Position numbers and translations under genes: made by a program
Source: Macrolepiota albuminosa
Taxonomy: Eukaryota > Basidiomycota > Agaricomycetes > Agaricales > Agaricaceae
Assembly: GCA_027475525.1 (NCBI GenBank)
Contig: JAMWFC010000042.1
Coordinates: 87,520-151,519, forward strand
Length of the DNA stretch: 64,000 bases
Direction of reading: 5' to 3'
Shown: positions 46,813 to 57,618 of the stretch, piece by piece
Numbering within the stretch: position 1 is the first letter of the stretch
How the letters are laid out: each line of letters starts with the position of its first letter
Notes under the pieces: model-generated
Seen by the model: only the letters and a program-made list of their open reading frames with translations
The model's database searches: none
What the model was told of the DNA's origin: nothing

Positions 46813-47974
46813 ATGGGCAAGAAAAAGTCTAGTACACCCTCTGAATCTTTCCTACTGCTCCCGGCGCCGCCGTCAACATCACCGATAGTCGACACGCACA
46901 CGCATCTGGCGTCGACTTTTGAGATGTATCGGACAAGGTATAAAGAGGGAGCAATAAAGGACGTACATGACTTCGTGAAACATATGTATGAGGGTCGGAA
47001 TGTTGAGGCGGTTATTGACGTGTGGTGTGAGGCCCCAGTTCGTCCTTTGTGGAAGACATTTGCAGATAGCGCGTTGGCAAAGGAGGATCGGGAGAAGATA
47101 TGGAATGGGATGGATTATTGGTTTGTTATTGGTGAGCTTTTGTTCATTGTCTACGCAGAGCGCATGCCTTTCCTGAAGTGAATGGTGTAGGTGTTCATCC
47201 GTAATTCGCTTTCCGCTCCTCATGTTTTTACGTGCTTAACTTCATCACAGACATGAAGCTAAGTTATTTAACGACGACGTGGAGAAAAATCTGTCAGTAT
47301 TATTGCTCCTTTTTTTCAACGAAGCTGACTTTGAGCTAGTCTAGAAGCGATGTCCCACCCTCGTTGTGTTGGATGGGGTGAAATGGGTCTTGATTACCAC
47401 TATGATAACTCTCCTCGAGAAATCCAACAAGAGGTCTTTACACGGCAGCTTAGACACGCCGTTCGTCTTGGAAAGCCACTGACAATTCACACACGCGAGG
47501 CAGACGCGGATACGGAGCGCATTCTCAAAGCGGAGGTACCTGCAGATCATAAAGTGCGTCCCTTTCTGATCGTGGATTACATGCTCTGATTGTTGACGAT
47601 AGATTCATATTCACTGTTTCACCGATTCCCCTGATTTCGCCCAGCGACTTCTCGACCATTTCCCTAACCTTTATATTGGAATTACAGGCGTCATAACATA
47701 CTCCAGTAACGCGGATACGTCCACTGTTATTCGGAACATGGCTGCCCAGAATCAAGGTCCTCTACGTATTGTGCTTGAGACTGATGCGCCTTATATGGTT
47801 CCTGCAAATCTGTACGAGTCGCTTGAGGGTATCAAGGGCAAGCTCCCGCTATGTCATACGGCGATGGTGCCCTGGACGGCAGAATTTGTTGCTCGTGTCG
47901 CTGGAGAGGCGTGGACAGCAGAGAGGGTCATGCGAGAAGCAAGGGATAATGCAAGGCTTCTGTATGGAGTATGA
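46813..47974 (+). CDS. TatD-family metal-dependent hydrolase (DNase)
   Basis: From MGKKKSSTPSES the frame gives PIVDTHTHLAS (first metal-binding histidines), then HDFVKHMYEGRNVEAVIDVW, VHPHEAKLFNDDVE after an intron, CVGWGEMGLDYHYDN, GKPLTIHTREADADTE, IHIHCFTDSPDFAQRLLDHF, LYIGITGVITYS, LRIVLETDAPYMVP and NARLLYGV at the end. This is the TIM-barrel TatD fold, with conserved His and Glu/Asp ligands in order. Members act as 3'-5' DNases or D-aminoacyl-tRNA-like hydrolases. An in-frame upstream ATG at 46717 would add an Arg/Ser-rich leader (MISLTFCRSLYRPCRLS) that could be a mitochondrial presequence. Both starts are plausible. Confidence 0.9.
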
Positions 47975-48343
47975 GCTGATGTTTGATTTTATTCACGAAT
48001 GTGCGACATTTGAACTGATACTTCTTCAAGCATGGTATCGACTCATCAGTAGACCCATAGACATTGATATATGTACTTGGATCTTCTGCAGCCCACAGTA
48101 ATGCGAATTCATAATGACCTCAGACCGTTTTTTGCTCTTTTTCAAGTCGCGATCTTACCGACTTTTGATCGTGGTCCCACGTGTCAAACCAGGCTTACGT
48201 GATACATCTCGTTCACCCGAAACGGTGAGCACGACTCATTACAACGCCTACAACGCCTTCAACCTACCTCGCCACATTCGTCGTCTCAAAGCGGATTCTG
48301 TTCTTAATTGAACCGTCTCTGTGATCTAATACTCTCTTTACCC
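47975..48343. promoter_or_regulatory. Intergenic region TatD / Doa10
   Basis: 3' flank of TatD and 5' leader of Doa10. No element recognised. Confidence 0.4.
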
Positions 48344-51300
48344 ATGCAAGAGGCCGAAGAACAAGGTGTGTCTGGCGGGCTTTTCGAGCGGACAGCACTC
48401 AAGCTCGGGTTTTCTTGCAGATACATGTCGCATCTGTAGTGCTCCAGCCGAAGAGGGGCAGCCCCTTTTTCATCCTTGCAAGTGCTCGGGGACGATTCGA
48501 TATATACATCAGGATTGGTGAGTACAAATATTTATCTTGAAAGCATCACTTTGCTAACTATCTATGCTTACAAAAGCCTAACTACATGGTTATCCCACAG
48601 TAAGAAGAAGAATTGTGATGTATGCAAGCATGCGTACTCGTTTACAAAAGGTTTGTAACCGAACGTCCCATCCTTGGTCGGTCGTCTGACTTGGAGATCT
48701 CTAGTATATGCATCCAATATGCCGACATCACTACCTACACTACTTTTGGTGAAGAAGCTCATTCAGCAGATATTGTTCGCGTTGTTATTCGGTTTGAGAG
48801 GGGTTGTCGTTGGGACTATCTGGCTTACCGCTTTGCCGTGGGCGACGGTATGGACATGGAGGATGTATTTCTCGATGGGTGAATCGACGTGTGTCAATCG
48901 CATCTGGTAAAATTAACTGTCGGCTCATGATATTTATCAGTGCATGGTGGATAAGTGGACGAACTCGACCTCACTCTCCAAACAATGACGGAAGCCCCTT
49001 CTACAACATACATTTCGACGAATCAATACCTCAACCTACGACTTTCCTAGGTCGTCTGACGAGTCATCCGGTCTGGGCTGCTCTTTCTGCGGACGTGTTT
49101 ACAGGCCAAATAATTGCGTCTCTCATTGTCTTGACCTTCGTCGCTGTTTTTCTTCTTCGCGAATGGATTTCTCAGAATGCTCGTCCCGGCATTTTTGAAG
49201 ACGACGAAATTCTTCCGGAAGAGGGAATAGCACCTCGTGTCGCTCCTCGGCCTCCCGCGGCAGCTCAGCCACCACCGCATCCGTTGGAGGAAGCTCTTGC
49301 GGAATAGCACCTCGTGTCGCTCCTCGGCCTCCCGCGGCAGCTCAGCCACCACCGCATCCGTTGGAGGAAGCTCTTGCTCTGCGCCAGGCGGAAGCCCTCC
49401 GAGCATTAGAGGCACTGGTGTCCGACACATTCCGATGGTCAGAGGAGGAGAGAGCAAAAGAAGAGATGGATTACGAAGAGGAACGCACCAAAAGAAAAGT
49501 TTTTATGCGACGTATCCGTTCTGCAAGGCTCGCAGGAGTGAGGCAAAAAACGACATGGCATGGCATGGGTCAAGAACCCTTGGCGAGGATTCCGTTGGAG
49601 GTCGATCCAAAATTCCAATTCACTTTTGTGCCACCCTCAGCCACGGCCCAAGCGTCTCCACCTGTCATGCCATCTATTTCCGACGGTGTCAAACCGGTGC
49701 CGTCTCCCTCAGCAAAAAAACCAGATGGTGGGACGCCCTTATCTTCTTCCTCACTGAATCAGAAACGGCCGACACTCCCGTCCTCTTCTACTCCTGACCT
49801 TGTATCATTATCTGAATCGTCTTCTTCCTCCGCTGCGTCACAGGCGGTAACTCAAAGGTTAGCTAGCTACCGCGCACCGGAAGAATTAGAAGAAGCTGAA
49901 GCCGGCCCGTCTCGATTACCGGACCCATTCGAAGTAGATGATGATACTGAGGATGAAGCTATCAACCAGAAGGAATTCTTGCACTATTTCGATGATCCTG
50001 AATCTGATGAAAAGACATCAAGACCGGGGACGCCCAGCGACGACGACACGGATAAAGAGGGTGATGTTGATGATGAAGGTTGGAGACAGAATGCAGATGA
50101 CCCTATGGATGATGTGTTTGAACACGATGGGGAGGATGAAGAACCAGGCGAAATGGAGGATTTTGTTTTTGATGCTTGGGAAGCTGCAGAGGGTGAAGTA
50201 GCTGGGGATGGAGCAGGACTAGAACCAGGAGGGGGGGATCCTCGAGAAAACGTTATTGGACTACCGCCTCGTGAACAAGGTGCGGTTCAAAATCCTGTGC
50301 CTGAGGTCGAGATTCCTCCTGAATTTGCGGAAGAGCTGGAAGGTAATGTCGAGGATGATATGGAAGGTGCAATGGAAGGTGAGCAAATAAACAGTGTCCT
50401 CTTGACCGTAGTTGATGGATTCACACTCTATATAGCTATTGGAATGCGAGGCCCATTCTATGGAGTGTTACAAAATGTTGGTCCAACACTTTAATTGCAT
50501 TGTTCCGTCTCGTTCTGATAATACCTGTTCCTCGTAGGCCGCCTTAATGATATTCGTTTTAGACACTGCCATTGGTCTTGGTGTATGGATCCCTTTCACA
50601 ATTGGAAAAATAACTGCTTTGTTATCTGTATGTCAAGGTCATTTTCTAACCATTAAGATGTAGAGTTTTATCATTGACTTTAGCTGGACCCACCACGTTT
50701 TCTCCAAATTCTGCACTTGCCAATTCGGGCCATTCGTCTCATCACAGATCCTGTCGTTGATTCTCTGGCCTTCTTACTCCTGGAAATTCTGTTTCCATCC
50801 TTGATACGCGCGACGATCAAAACAGTCAAGTTCTTTGGCATTAGTCTTTTATGGCTTGCAGGACCGTTTCTTGGAGATGGGGTTGTTGGTAACATTGTTG
50901 TTGGGTCTGCCAGATTAGTATGTCATCTAGTCTAACCAAAGGATGCCGCTTTTCATGACGTACAGGGAGAGAATGTCGAGAAATTTGGAAATAATCCTTT
51001 CAAGCGAATCATTGCGTGGACAACTGCGCCGACCGCGTCTCAAAAGGCCAGAGAAGCGCCGTCATTTGTCTTGGAATGCTTTGAAAAGTTTATGGATGTA
51101 GCTGAGCCGTATTTTGCTCCCTTAGGAGAGAAGATCAGACTCACTTCTGGCAAGACGTTGTTCATCTGGGAACGGATGGCGGTCGGTGAGGCGCCCGCTA
51201 ACCGAGCATTCGCAATTTGTTTGGGTTATGCTGTCGTTGGCCTGCTTCTGTCCGTGTATTTGAATTTCATAGCAGTGGGGAGTGCAAGGACGGCTGGTAG

Positions 51301-53573
51301 GGCTGTTAGGATCGCTGTTCGCCAGCAACTCCTTGTTTTGAAGGTGATCTTTCGCGCCTAATACGGCTGTGCCAAGGTTGCTGATTTCTCCTCAGGTTGC
51401 CGCGTTCATTTTCATTGAGTTGATCAGCTTCCCGCTTTCGTGTGGCATCGTTTTGGATCTGTGCACTGTGTGGTATTTTCCCGAAGCGAATTTCACGTCG
51501 CGCGCTACATTCTTTACGGAGGCGCCGCTCACGATCTGTGCACTGTGTGGTATTTTCCCGAAGCGAATTTCACGTCGCGCGCTACATTCTTTACGGAGGC
51601 GCCGCTCACAGCCATTTTTTATCACTGGGTTGCCGGAACGATGTTCATGTTTGTATATCTCTTTCTTTGGCAAACCTATGATCCAACATAATTTTAGGTA
51701 TGCTTTCGCAGTAGTTCTGTCTGGTTGCCGGAGCGTGATGCGTCCAGGAGCCATGTGGTTCATCAAGGATCCTCAAGATGTAAATTCACATCCCATTAGG
51801 GAGATCCTTGACCGCTCCGTCCAGGAGCCATGTGGTTCATCAAGGATCCTCAAGATGTAAATTCACATCCCATTAGGGAGATCCTTGACCGCTCAACATG
51901 GGAACAGCTAAGGAAGATTTGATCAGTGGGGTGATGTATTCATGTGTGGTGGCTTGTGTCGTCGGCAGCGTAGCTGGACTTCTTAAGTTCGGGTACAAAT
52001 CGATCATGCCTATCAGATGGAAGAACAGGTCAGCAGTCATCCTGTGTATGAATCATAGAACAATTGCCTTATATATTTTGATAGGGAACCTCTGTCTAAT
52101 GTGCCTGTGGACCTTCTCTTTCTGCACATCGTTTTGCCCTATACTATGCAATACTTTAGGCCCAAAAAAGCGCTCAAAGCGGTCACTACAATTGTTTGGA
52201 AATTTGTTGCCAAACGACTTTGTTTGACTTCATATTTCTTTGCTGGCCAACACCCCGACGAAGAACGTTCCATGCTATCGTTCTTCAACAGAGCTGGCGA
52301 TGGTGACCGCCGCTTTGTGGACGGGGCGTTTAGGCGCGTTCCTGCCACCGACAATGTCGTCCTCCCGCGGGACATGCGCGTCACGGCAGGTGTAACGGCA
52401 GACGGGCAACCTGTCGATGATGCCGCGAGAGTGCTGATGGTACAGCAGAACGAGGAAGTGCAGCGGGCGGGGCGCCAGATCAAGGATGAATTTGTGGTCG
52501 TGTATATCCCGCCGTACTTTCGGTACCGTATCTTCTGTTTCATTGCCGTCATGTGGGCTATTGGTGCATCCATCTTGGGCATTGCGGTGGGGCTTCCTGT
52601 TCTTCTCGGGCGCCGTTTTTTCGAAATGTTCACGACGAGGAACGTACATGACGGCTATTCGCTGATAGTTGGATTCTATATGATGTGGGGGTTCTACCTC
52701 CTCGGTTCGTCGATTGATCGGCTGGATCGCCGACGGCAACGTACCTCTGGAGAGCGGCACCGAGGGCAGGACCTACCAATCGTCGTCATCAAACGTGGAG
52801 CAGTGTTGGTGGTCAAGTCACTCTATATGGCTTTATGTCTAGGCATCTTGATTCCAACACTGATATCGTTTGTCATTGATTTGTATATCGTCCTGCCGAT
52901 CCGGTTTACACTGGACCCAGGAATGACACCACGCATTCGGGTGGTCGATACATGGGCGCTGGGACTAATCTACGTGAAAATTGCATTGCATGCCAATCGA
53001 TTACAGCCGCCGAATCAGTTCTCGCGAGGTATTCAGCATGTGCGTTCATGACTATCCTTTTTTTAAATCTATTTAACGTCGTAATTAGATTATACAAAAT
53101 GGATGGTCAAAGAGTGACCCGGTGCAGGCAACGAAGGAAGTTATCGGTCCCCTCGCAGGCGGCCTCCTTGGCACGATCGTCTTTCCTGGCGTTGTTTTCC
53201 GCGCGATGCAATACTTTTTCCCAAATATCCCCCTTGATGATAAGTTCATATGTGAGTGACCCTTCTCTCCTCTGGATTTTACTCATCCTTCTGCCTTTCC
53301 CTAGTCATGCACGTTTACCCGGGGATTTTCATGCTTGTGGGGCTCGTGCGTTCGGCTGTCGTATTATATGGGCTTCTCGGGAAATGGTCTCAGTCTGTCC
53401 GCGATAAGGAATTTTTGGTGGAGATGCGATTACGCAATCATGAACCAGAGAAAGAGGTTTTGAAGTTTAAAGAATCAGCAGTTGATCCAGACCTCGGGGA
53501 AATGACTGACGACGAAGGGGAAGACGCGAATGAGGTCATTAATGGGGAGGGAGCTCGGGAAACTGGCGGCTAG
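48344..53573 (+). CDS. SSM4: ER membrane RING-CH ubiquitin ligase Doa10/MARCHF6
   Basis: A tiny first exon (MQEAEEQ) splices to the RING-CH finger: DTCRICSAPAEEGQPLFHPC, KCSGTIRYIHQDC, then LTTWLSHSKKKNCDVCKHAY, a C4HC3 arrangement as in yeast Doa10 and human MARCHF6/TEB4. Many hydrophobic segments follow, for example SLPTLLLVKKLIQQILFALL, VWAALSADVFTGQIIASLIV, LVVKSLYMALCLGILIPTLI and MHVYPGIFMLVGLVRSAVVL. There is also a long acidic, disordered cytosolic loop around 49700-50380. Doa10 sits in the ER and inner nuclear membrane and ubiquitinates misfolded and short-lived proteins with Ubc6/Ubc7. About 1,600 residues and more than ten membrane helices are expected. Three 77-bp duplications (49224, 51456, 51741) break exons; collapsing them restores the frame. 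It converges on the DNA ligase gene. Confidence 0.92.
49224..49377. repeat. 77-bp tandem duplication (Doa10)
   Basis: 49224-49300 equals 49301-49377. It repeats GIAPRVAPRPPAAAQPPPHP codons. Confidence 0.9.
51456..51609. repeat. 77-bp tandem duplication (Doa10)
   Basis: 51456-51532 equals 51533-51609. It repeats DLCTVWYFPEANFTSRATFF codons. Confidence 0.9.
51741..51894. repeat. 77-bp tandem duplication (Doa10)
   Basis: 51741-51817 equals 51818-51894. It repeats RPGAMWFIKDPQDVNSHPIR codons. Confidence 0.9.
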
Positions 53574-53787
53574 ACCAATCTAGATAATGTAGAAATTCTT
53601 ACATAGGAAGCGGACAAACATCTGCCATATTAGTTCAACACCCTGGTACGAGCCATGTATTATTATACAAGAGATTACAATTTGCAGGTTGTATACTATA
53701 CTCTCCACCAGATCATCTGATTATGGGGAACGTTAAAAACCAACTGTCACAAACGGTAAACTTTAATGATCATAAGATATACATTAG

Positions 53788-56700
53788 CTAGTCGAACTGA
53801 TATAATACATGCATTTTCATCCCATCGTTCAACGTCCATCTCTTCTGGTCGATAATCAAGATTCGTTTTCGCGGCTGGTCTAATGGCAATACACGAAATC
53901 GATCGTCGATCATCTCCAATGCACGCCGCGCAATATCCTTCGCGGCTACTGTGTGATTATCCACAAAAATGACACCCTTCTCTACCCAGTCGGCTCCAGA
54001 AGAGTCGGTACACCATCCGCACCCTGCTAGAAACGCTTCAACAGAATGAACCCGCTGTTGCCGCGGTATGAGGTTTCTCACCCCCCAGGATTCACTGCGT
54101 GGTTTGGCGAACCAGACAAGAGCGTTTTGTAGGAACTCGAGGGCATTGGATAGTGTTGGTGTACACACCGGCGCTGGGCGTGCAAGTACGAGAGGAGAAC
54201 CAGGGCGGACCTTGTTGTGTATTGGTTTCGGTGGTGGCTTTTGTGGCGTCAAAGGTGGAGAACGAGGAATTTCTAGGTTTGAGCTCTGGTTCTGCGGATG
54301 GCCTGAAGATAACATCGGTTGATTTAATACGATGTTTGTCCTGATTTTGAGGGGCTGTGTAGTGTCTTTTGCCATTCTGGATCTGGATGATTGAGATGAG
54401 ACTAAGATGTTTGATATTCCTTCCTCCTGAGAGATGCGGCGTTTCTTCGTGGGAGGAAGGAAGACGACCTCTGGATCGGCATCGCGCGGGGTTACTGCAG
54501 GCACAGAAGACGAAGTCAGAGATACTGGATGACTCGCAGAGTCTCTAGTCATAACCCTTCCATCCAATGCAGCGAATTTTTCCCTCCACAAATCCGTTGT
54601 TGCCTTTATTTTCAGCTCAGAATGGGCACCGGGGGAAGCCTGGATGCCCCACATCTCAGCAGTGATGTCCTTCGCCTCTTTATCGGAGGTGTCTCGCCCG
54701 ACGGAAGCGCACGCGATCTTGTGGAGGTCTTCGAGATTGACACCTTCGGTCCATGGGCGGTCGCTCCGGCGGTGAATCTTTGTCACTCTTGGGAATCGAA
54801 GCTCGTAGTGCTGAATGACTGTATGTCAGATAGAAGCCTTGAGATGTTGTAAGAACGAAAATACTAACCCGACTTTTCGGAGCTTTGGTAAACCCTGCCC
54901 CGTAAAGCTCGGCAAGCAAGGGCTCCTTGAGAATATATCTCGGTGGCGCAAGACCCTGGAGAAGGGTGAAGGTATATTGAAGGGCATTGCCTCTCTGTGA
55001 ACGCCGGGGTAAGATGATACATGTGGTTTCGGGACGATGAATGGGTACTCGCCTTGGAGGAACCATACGGAATCGTTTCCGAGCTGCGTATGAGGAAATT
55101 AACTTCCTCGAGCTGGTTCCTGGTTAGCCCGTAAGAAACGGTAAAATACACTTGAAAATGCGGTCGAAGAGACGGCTTGAACCCTGATAAGTCCACTACA
55201 CGGAATGATTGTCCAAAAGACTTACTTGGCGCCTAACTTCATCGGAATTATCTATACCGCCGATATAGAACGTCGTCATTGTAGAGGGAGGCACTGCAGT
55301 TCTCGTCGGCGTAGGTTTTCCTCGCTTGAAAGAGTATCTCACCTCTAAGCACCCTCCCCCGTTCTCTTTCCCACGTAACCCCAATAACGACCATATCAAC
55401 CGTATCCCCATACCCAGGGATGTAATCCTTCTTGATCTTCACCCAAGGCGTCAAAAAATCATGGTACACCGTCTCTTCACCTTTCATCACCAACCCCTCT
55501 TGATACGTTGCGATCGATTCCGCAAATATCTTCTCGAGCGCGATGACCTGCGCGTTTTCTGCATAATCCAAGGACCCACTGCCGACTGGGACGCGGTGAG
55601 AAAGTATACATTCTCCTGGGACGACGCGGATGAGCGATTCAAGAATCGAACGGCGGATACGGTAAGGTGTCATGAGGAGGGACTTGGAGTTGATGGAGAG
55701 GATGTCGAAGAAGACGAGACCAAGGCGGCGAGCGGGCGAGTTGGAGGTCATCATTGATGATTGGGATTCTTCTCTGGCATCGGAAGTAAACTTATGAGGT
55801 ATAGGCATAGTGTGAGCAAGGAGAAGGACACACTGTTCAGAATTTACTTGCGACTCCTTGTATATACGTTTTCGTTTTCGGATTCCGATAGCTGTTTCTT
55901 CGATCAAATTTTTTATTCTCCAGAACTCTAAATCAGGGAGAGACGATTTGCGGCGTCAATGTTAGGATGGTGAGGAAGGTGTGATCGCACCGTCAACTTT
56001 CTTCCCGTCAAAAGCCACCATTTCCGCATCGAGAATAACGCTCTGTCGAATTTTAGACTGGCTAGTATCACCATTCTTTGTCAGTCCCAGTGCCTGATAA
56101 ATTACATCATGAACAGCCATCCTGTCCAACGTCGAGTCCCTTCCACTCTTGCTGAAAATAGTGATAGTCGTTCGTCCAGGCCGGACTTCAACATGAATCT
56201 GTGCACGTTCCCCATCATACTTCGTTTCTGCCCATACTTGCTGTTGTTGTCTTCGCTTCTGTTGCCGAGAGCAGAAATATTGGAGTGCGTGTCGTGGATT
56301 CCTGCCTTTCTCAGATTTCGGTATCTGCCACCATTGTTGGAAAAACAAGGTTTTATATAATGATGTACAATAAAAAGTAGCTACCGCGACGGGGACACCA
56401 ATCTTGGGAACGTTAGGGCTTCTCTCGCTTGACGGTCTCTCAAATTCAGTAGCAGTTTCGATGAAGGTCGCCTTGACACGGTATGAGTTGAGCATCCATC
56501 TAGAAGGGTCCCAGATATTCATAGCGTCTTCTTTACAAAGCATCTTGACGGAAGTGGAGTTGTGTCCTATTAGGGAAGCGATGTAGTGTGTATCACGGAG
56601 GGGGTATAGGATTGGCCGTAAGTCCTTCAGGATTATTTGCGTCAGAAAACTCGCGTCAATAGGAGATAGAGTACGAAAGAGGTCCTTTATGATTGGAAGT

Positions 56701-57326
56701 CGAGCTCTGCGCTTGTCAAGAGGGTATTTCTTGCGGATAGACTTGTGGCTATAACCTGAAGTTGAAGCAAGCTCGTCAAGTAGTTCGTCGACTTGAGTGA
56801 TTGAAAGAGGACTAATGTGGCCACCCACAGTCTGGTCATTCATTGATTAGCGATGATCTTTGAGGTCGAGATCCATACGTACCGTGGACGTTCTTTCCAA
56901 GACTAGCCTTAGTTCTTCGCCGAGACAACCAGATGCATTTTCACAGAGCCAGTTATCGAGAAAGCATTTATCAATGCCAAATGAGTCAGCTATATTGCGG
57001 GCAAGGCGTGTTTCCTGCATGTCGAATCTTCGATGTTGATCCTCCTCAGGAAACAGCAGCTTAAAAACAGTTGCGGTCGTTCCAGGCGGTAAAGGCAGAA
57101 AGTCTTTCCTGAGTTTGTTCACCCATCGGCGAAAGATGTTGAGTGCTGGATAGTCGGGGTTTCCACAACGGTGACTCGAAGAGGCCTTATGGGAGGAGGC
57201 CTTGGAAATCTCGCGAAGGAGAGAGCAGAAACTGAGAAAGATAGTAAGTTAGGGTATATGATGAGACTATTGAACCCACAACGAGAATGGCACGCCATCT
57301 GCGAGGTCGCTTGGCGTCTGGGACAT
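53788..57326 (-). CDS. ATP-dependent DNA ligase, LIG4-like
   Basis: Exon 1 starts MSQTPSDLADGVPFS at 57326 and splices to FCSLLREISKASSHKAS, then NIFRRWVNKLRKDFLPLPPG and KLLFPEEDQHRRFDMQETRL. The N-terminal DNA-binding domain follows (KDLFRTLSPIDASFLTQIIL, MNIWDPSRWMLNSYRVKATF). The adenylation motif is AETKYDGERAQIHVEV with the reactive lysine. Later motifs: FSKSGRDST, ILDAEMVAFD, EGLVMKGEETVYH and WVKIKKDYIPGYGDTVDMVV, then the OB-domain RFPRVTKIHRRSDRPWTEGV. All fit LIG4, the ligase of non-homologous end joining. The C-terminus (TKKRRIS, Pro-rich linker, then a region ending VLYQFD) does not show the tandem BRCT repeats that bind XRCC4/Lif1 in a form I recognise. It may be a divergent LIG4 or a BRCT-less paralogue. 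The LINE ends 97 bp upstream of the ATG. Confidence 0.85.
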
Positions 57327-57419
57327 AAGTGATTCATAACACAGTCAAATAACACGACGCGCAATAACGAAGATTGTCACATGACTCGCTCACAAAGATC
57401 GTCGGTGACCACTTCCAGT

Positions 57420-57422
<3 letters not shown>

Positions 57423-57452
<30 letters not shown>
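57423..57452 (-). repeat. Poly(A) tail of the LINE
   Basis: Thirty uninterrupted T's on the plus strand mark the 3' end of the minus-strand element. The length suggests a fairly recent insertion despite the mutated frames. Confidence 0.9.
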
Positions 57453-57453
<1 letters not shown>

Positions 57454-57618
57454 GAGTAGCGTTATTAGTGACGAGGATGACGCCATGGTCGTCTCCTCTC
57501 CACCCGCTGTGCTGAACACCCGGGCTTACAACCAGGTTCCATATATCGTCAGCTGTATCGTTCCGCGAGGAAATGCCATTTACACACAAGTGTGGGGCTA
57601 AGGGCCCAACCGGAGAGG

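Noticed and set aside
48114..48311. Short plus-strand open frame upstream of Doa10
   Set aside because: No domain, and it lies in the 5' leader; at most an upstream ORF.
10032..51894. Reading the regular 77-bp repeats as CRISPR, satellite or a programmed duplication system
   Set aside because: Each locus has a different unit with only two copies and no spacers; constant period without shared sequence points to assembly.
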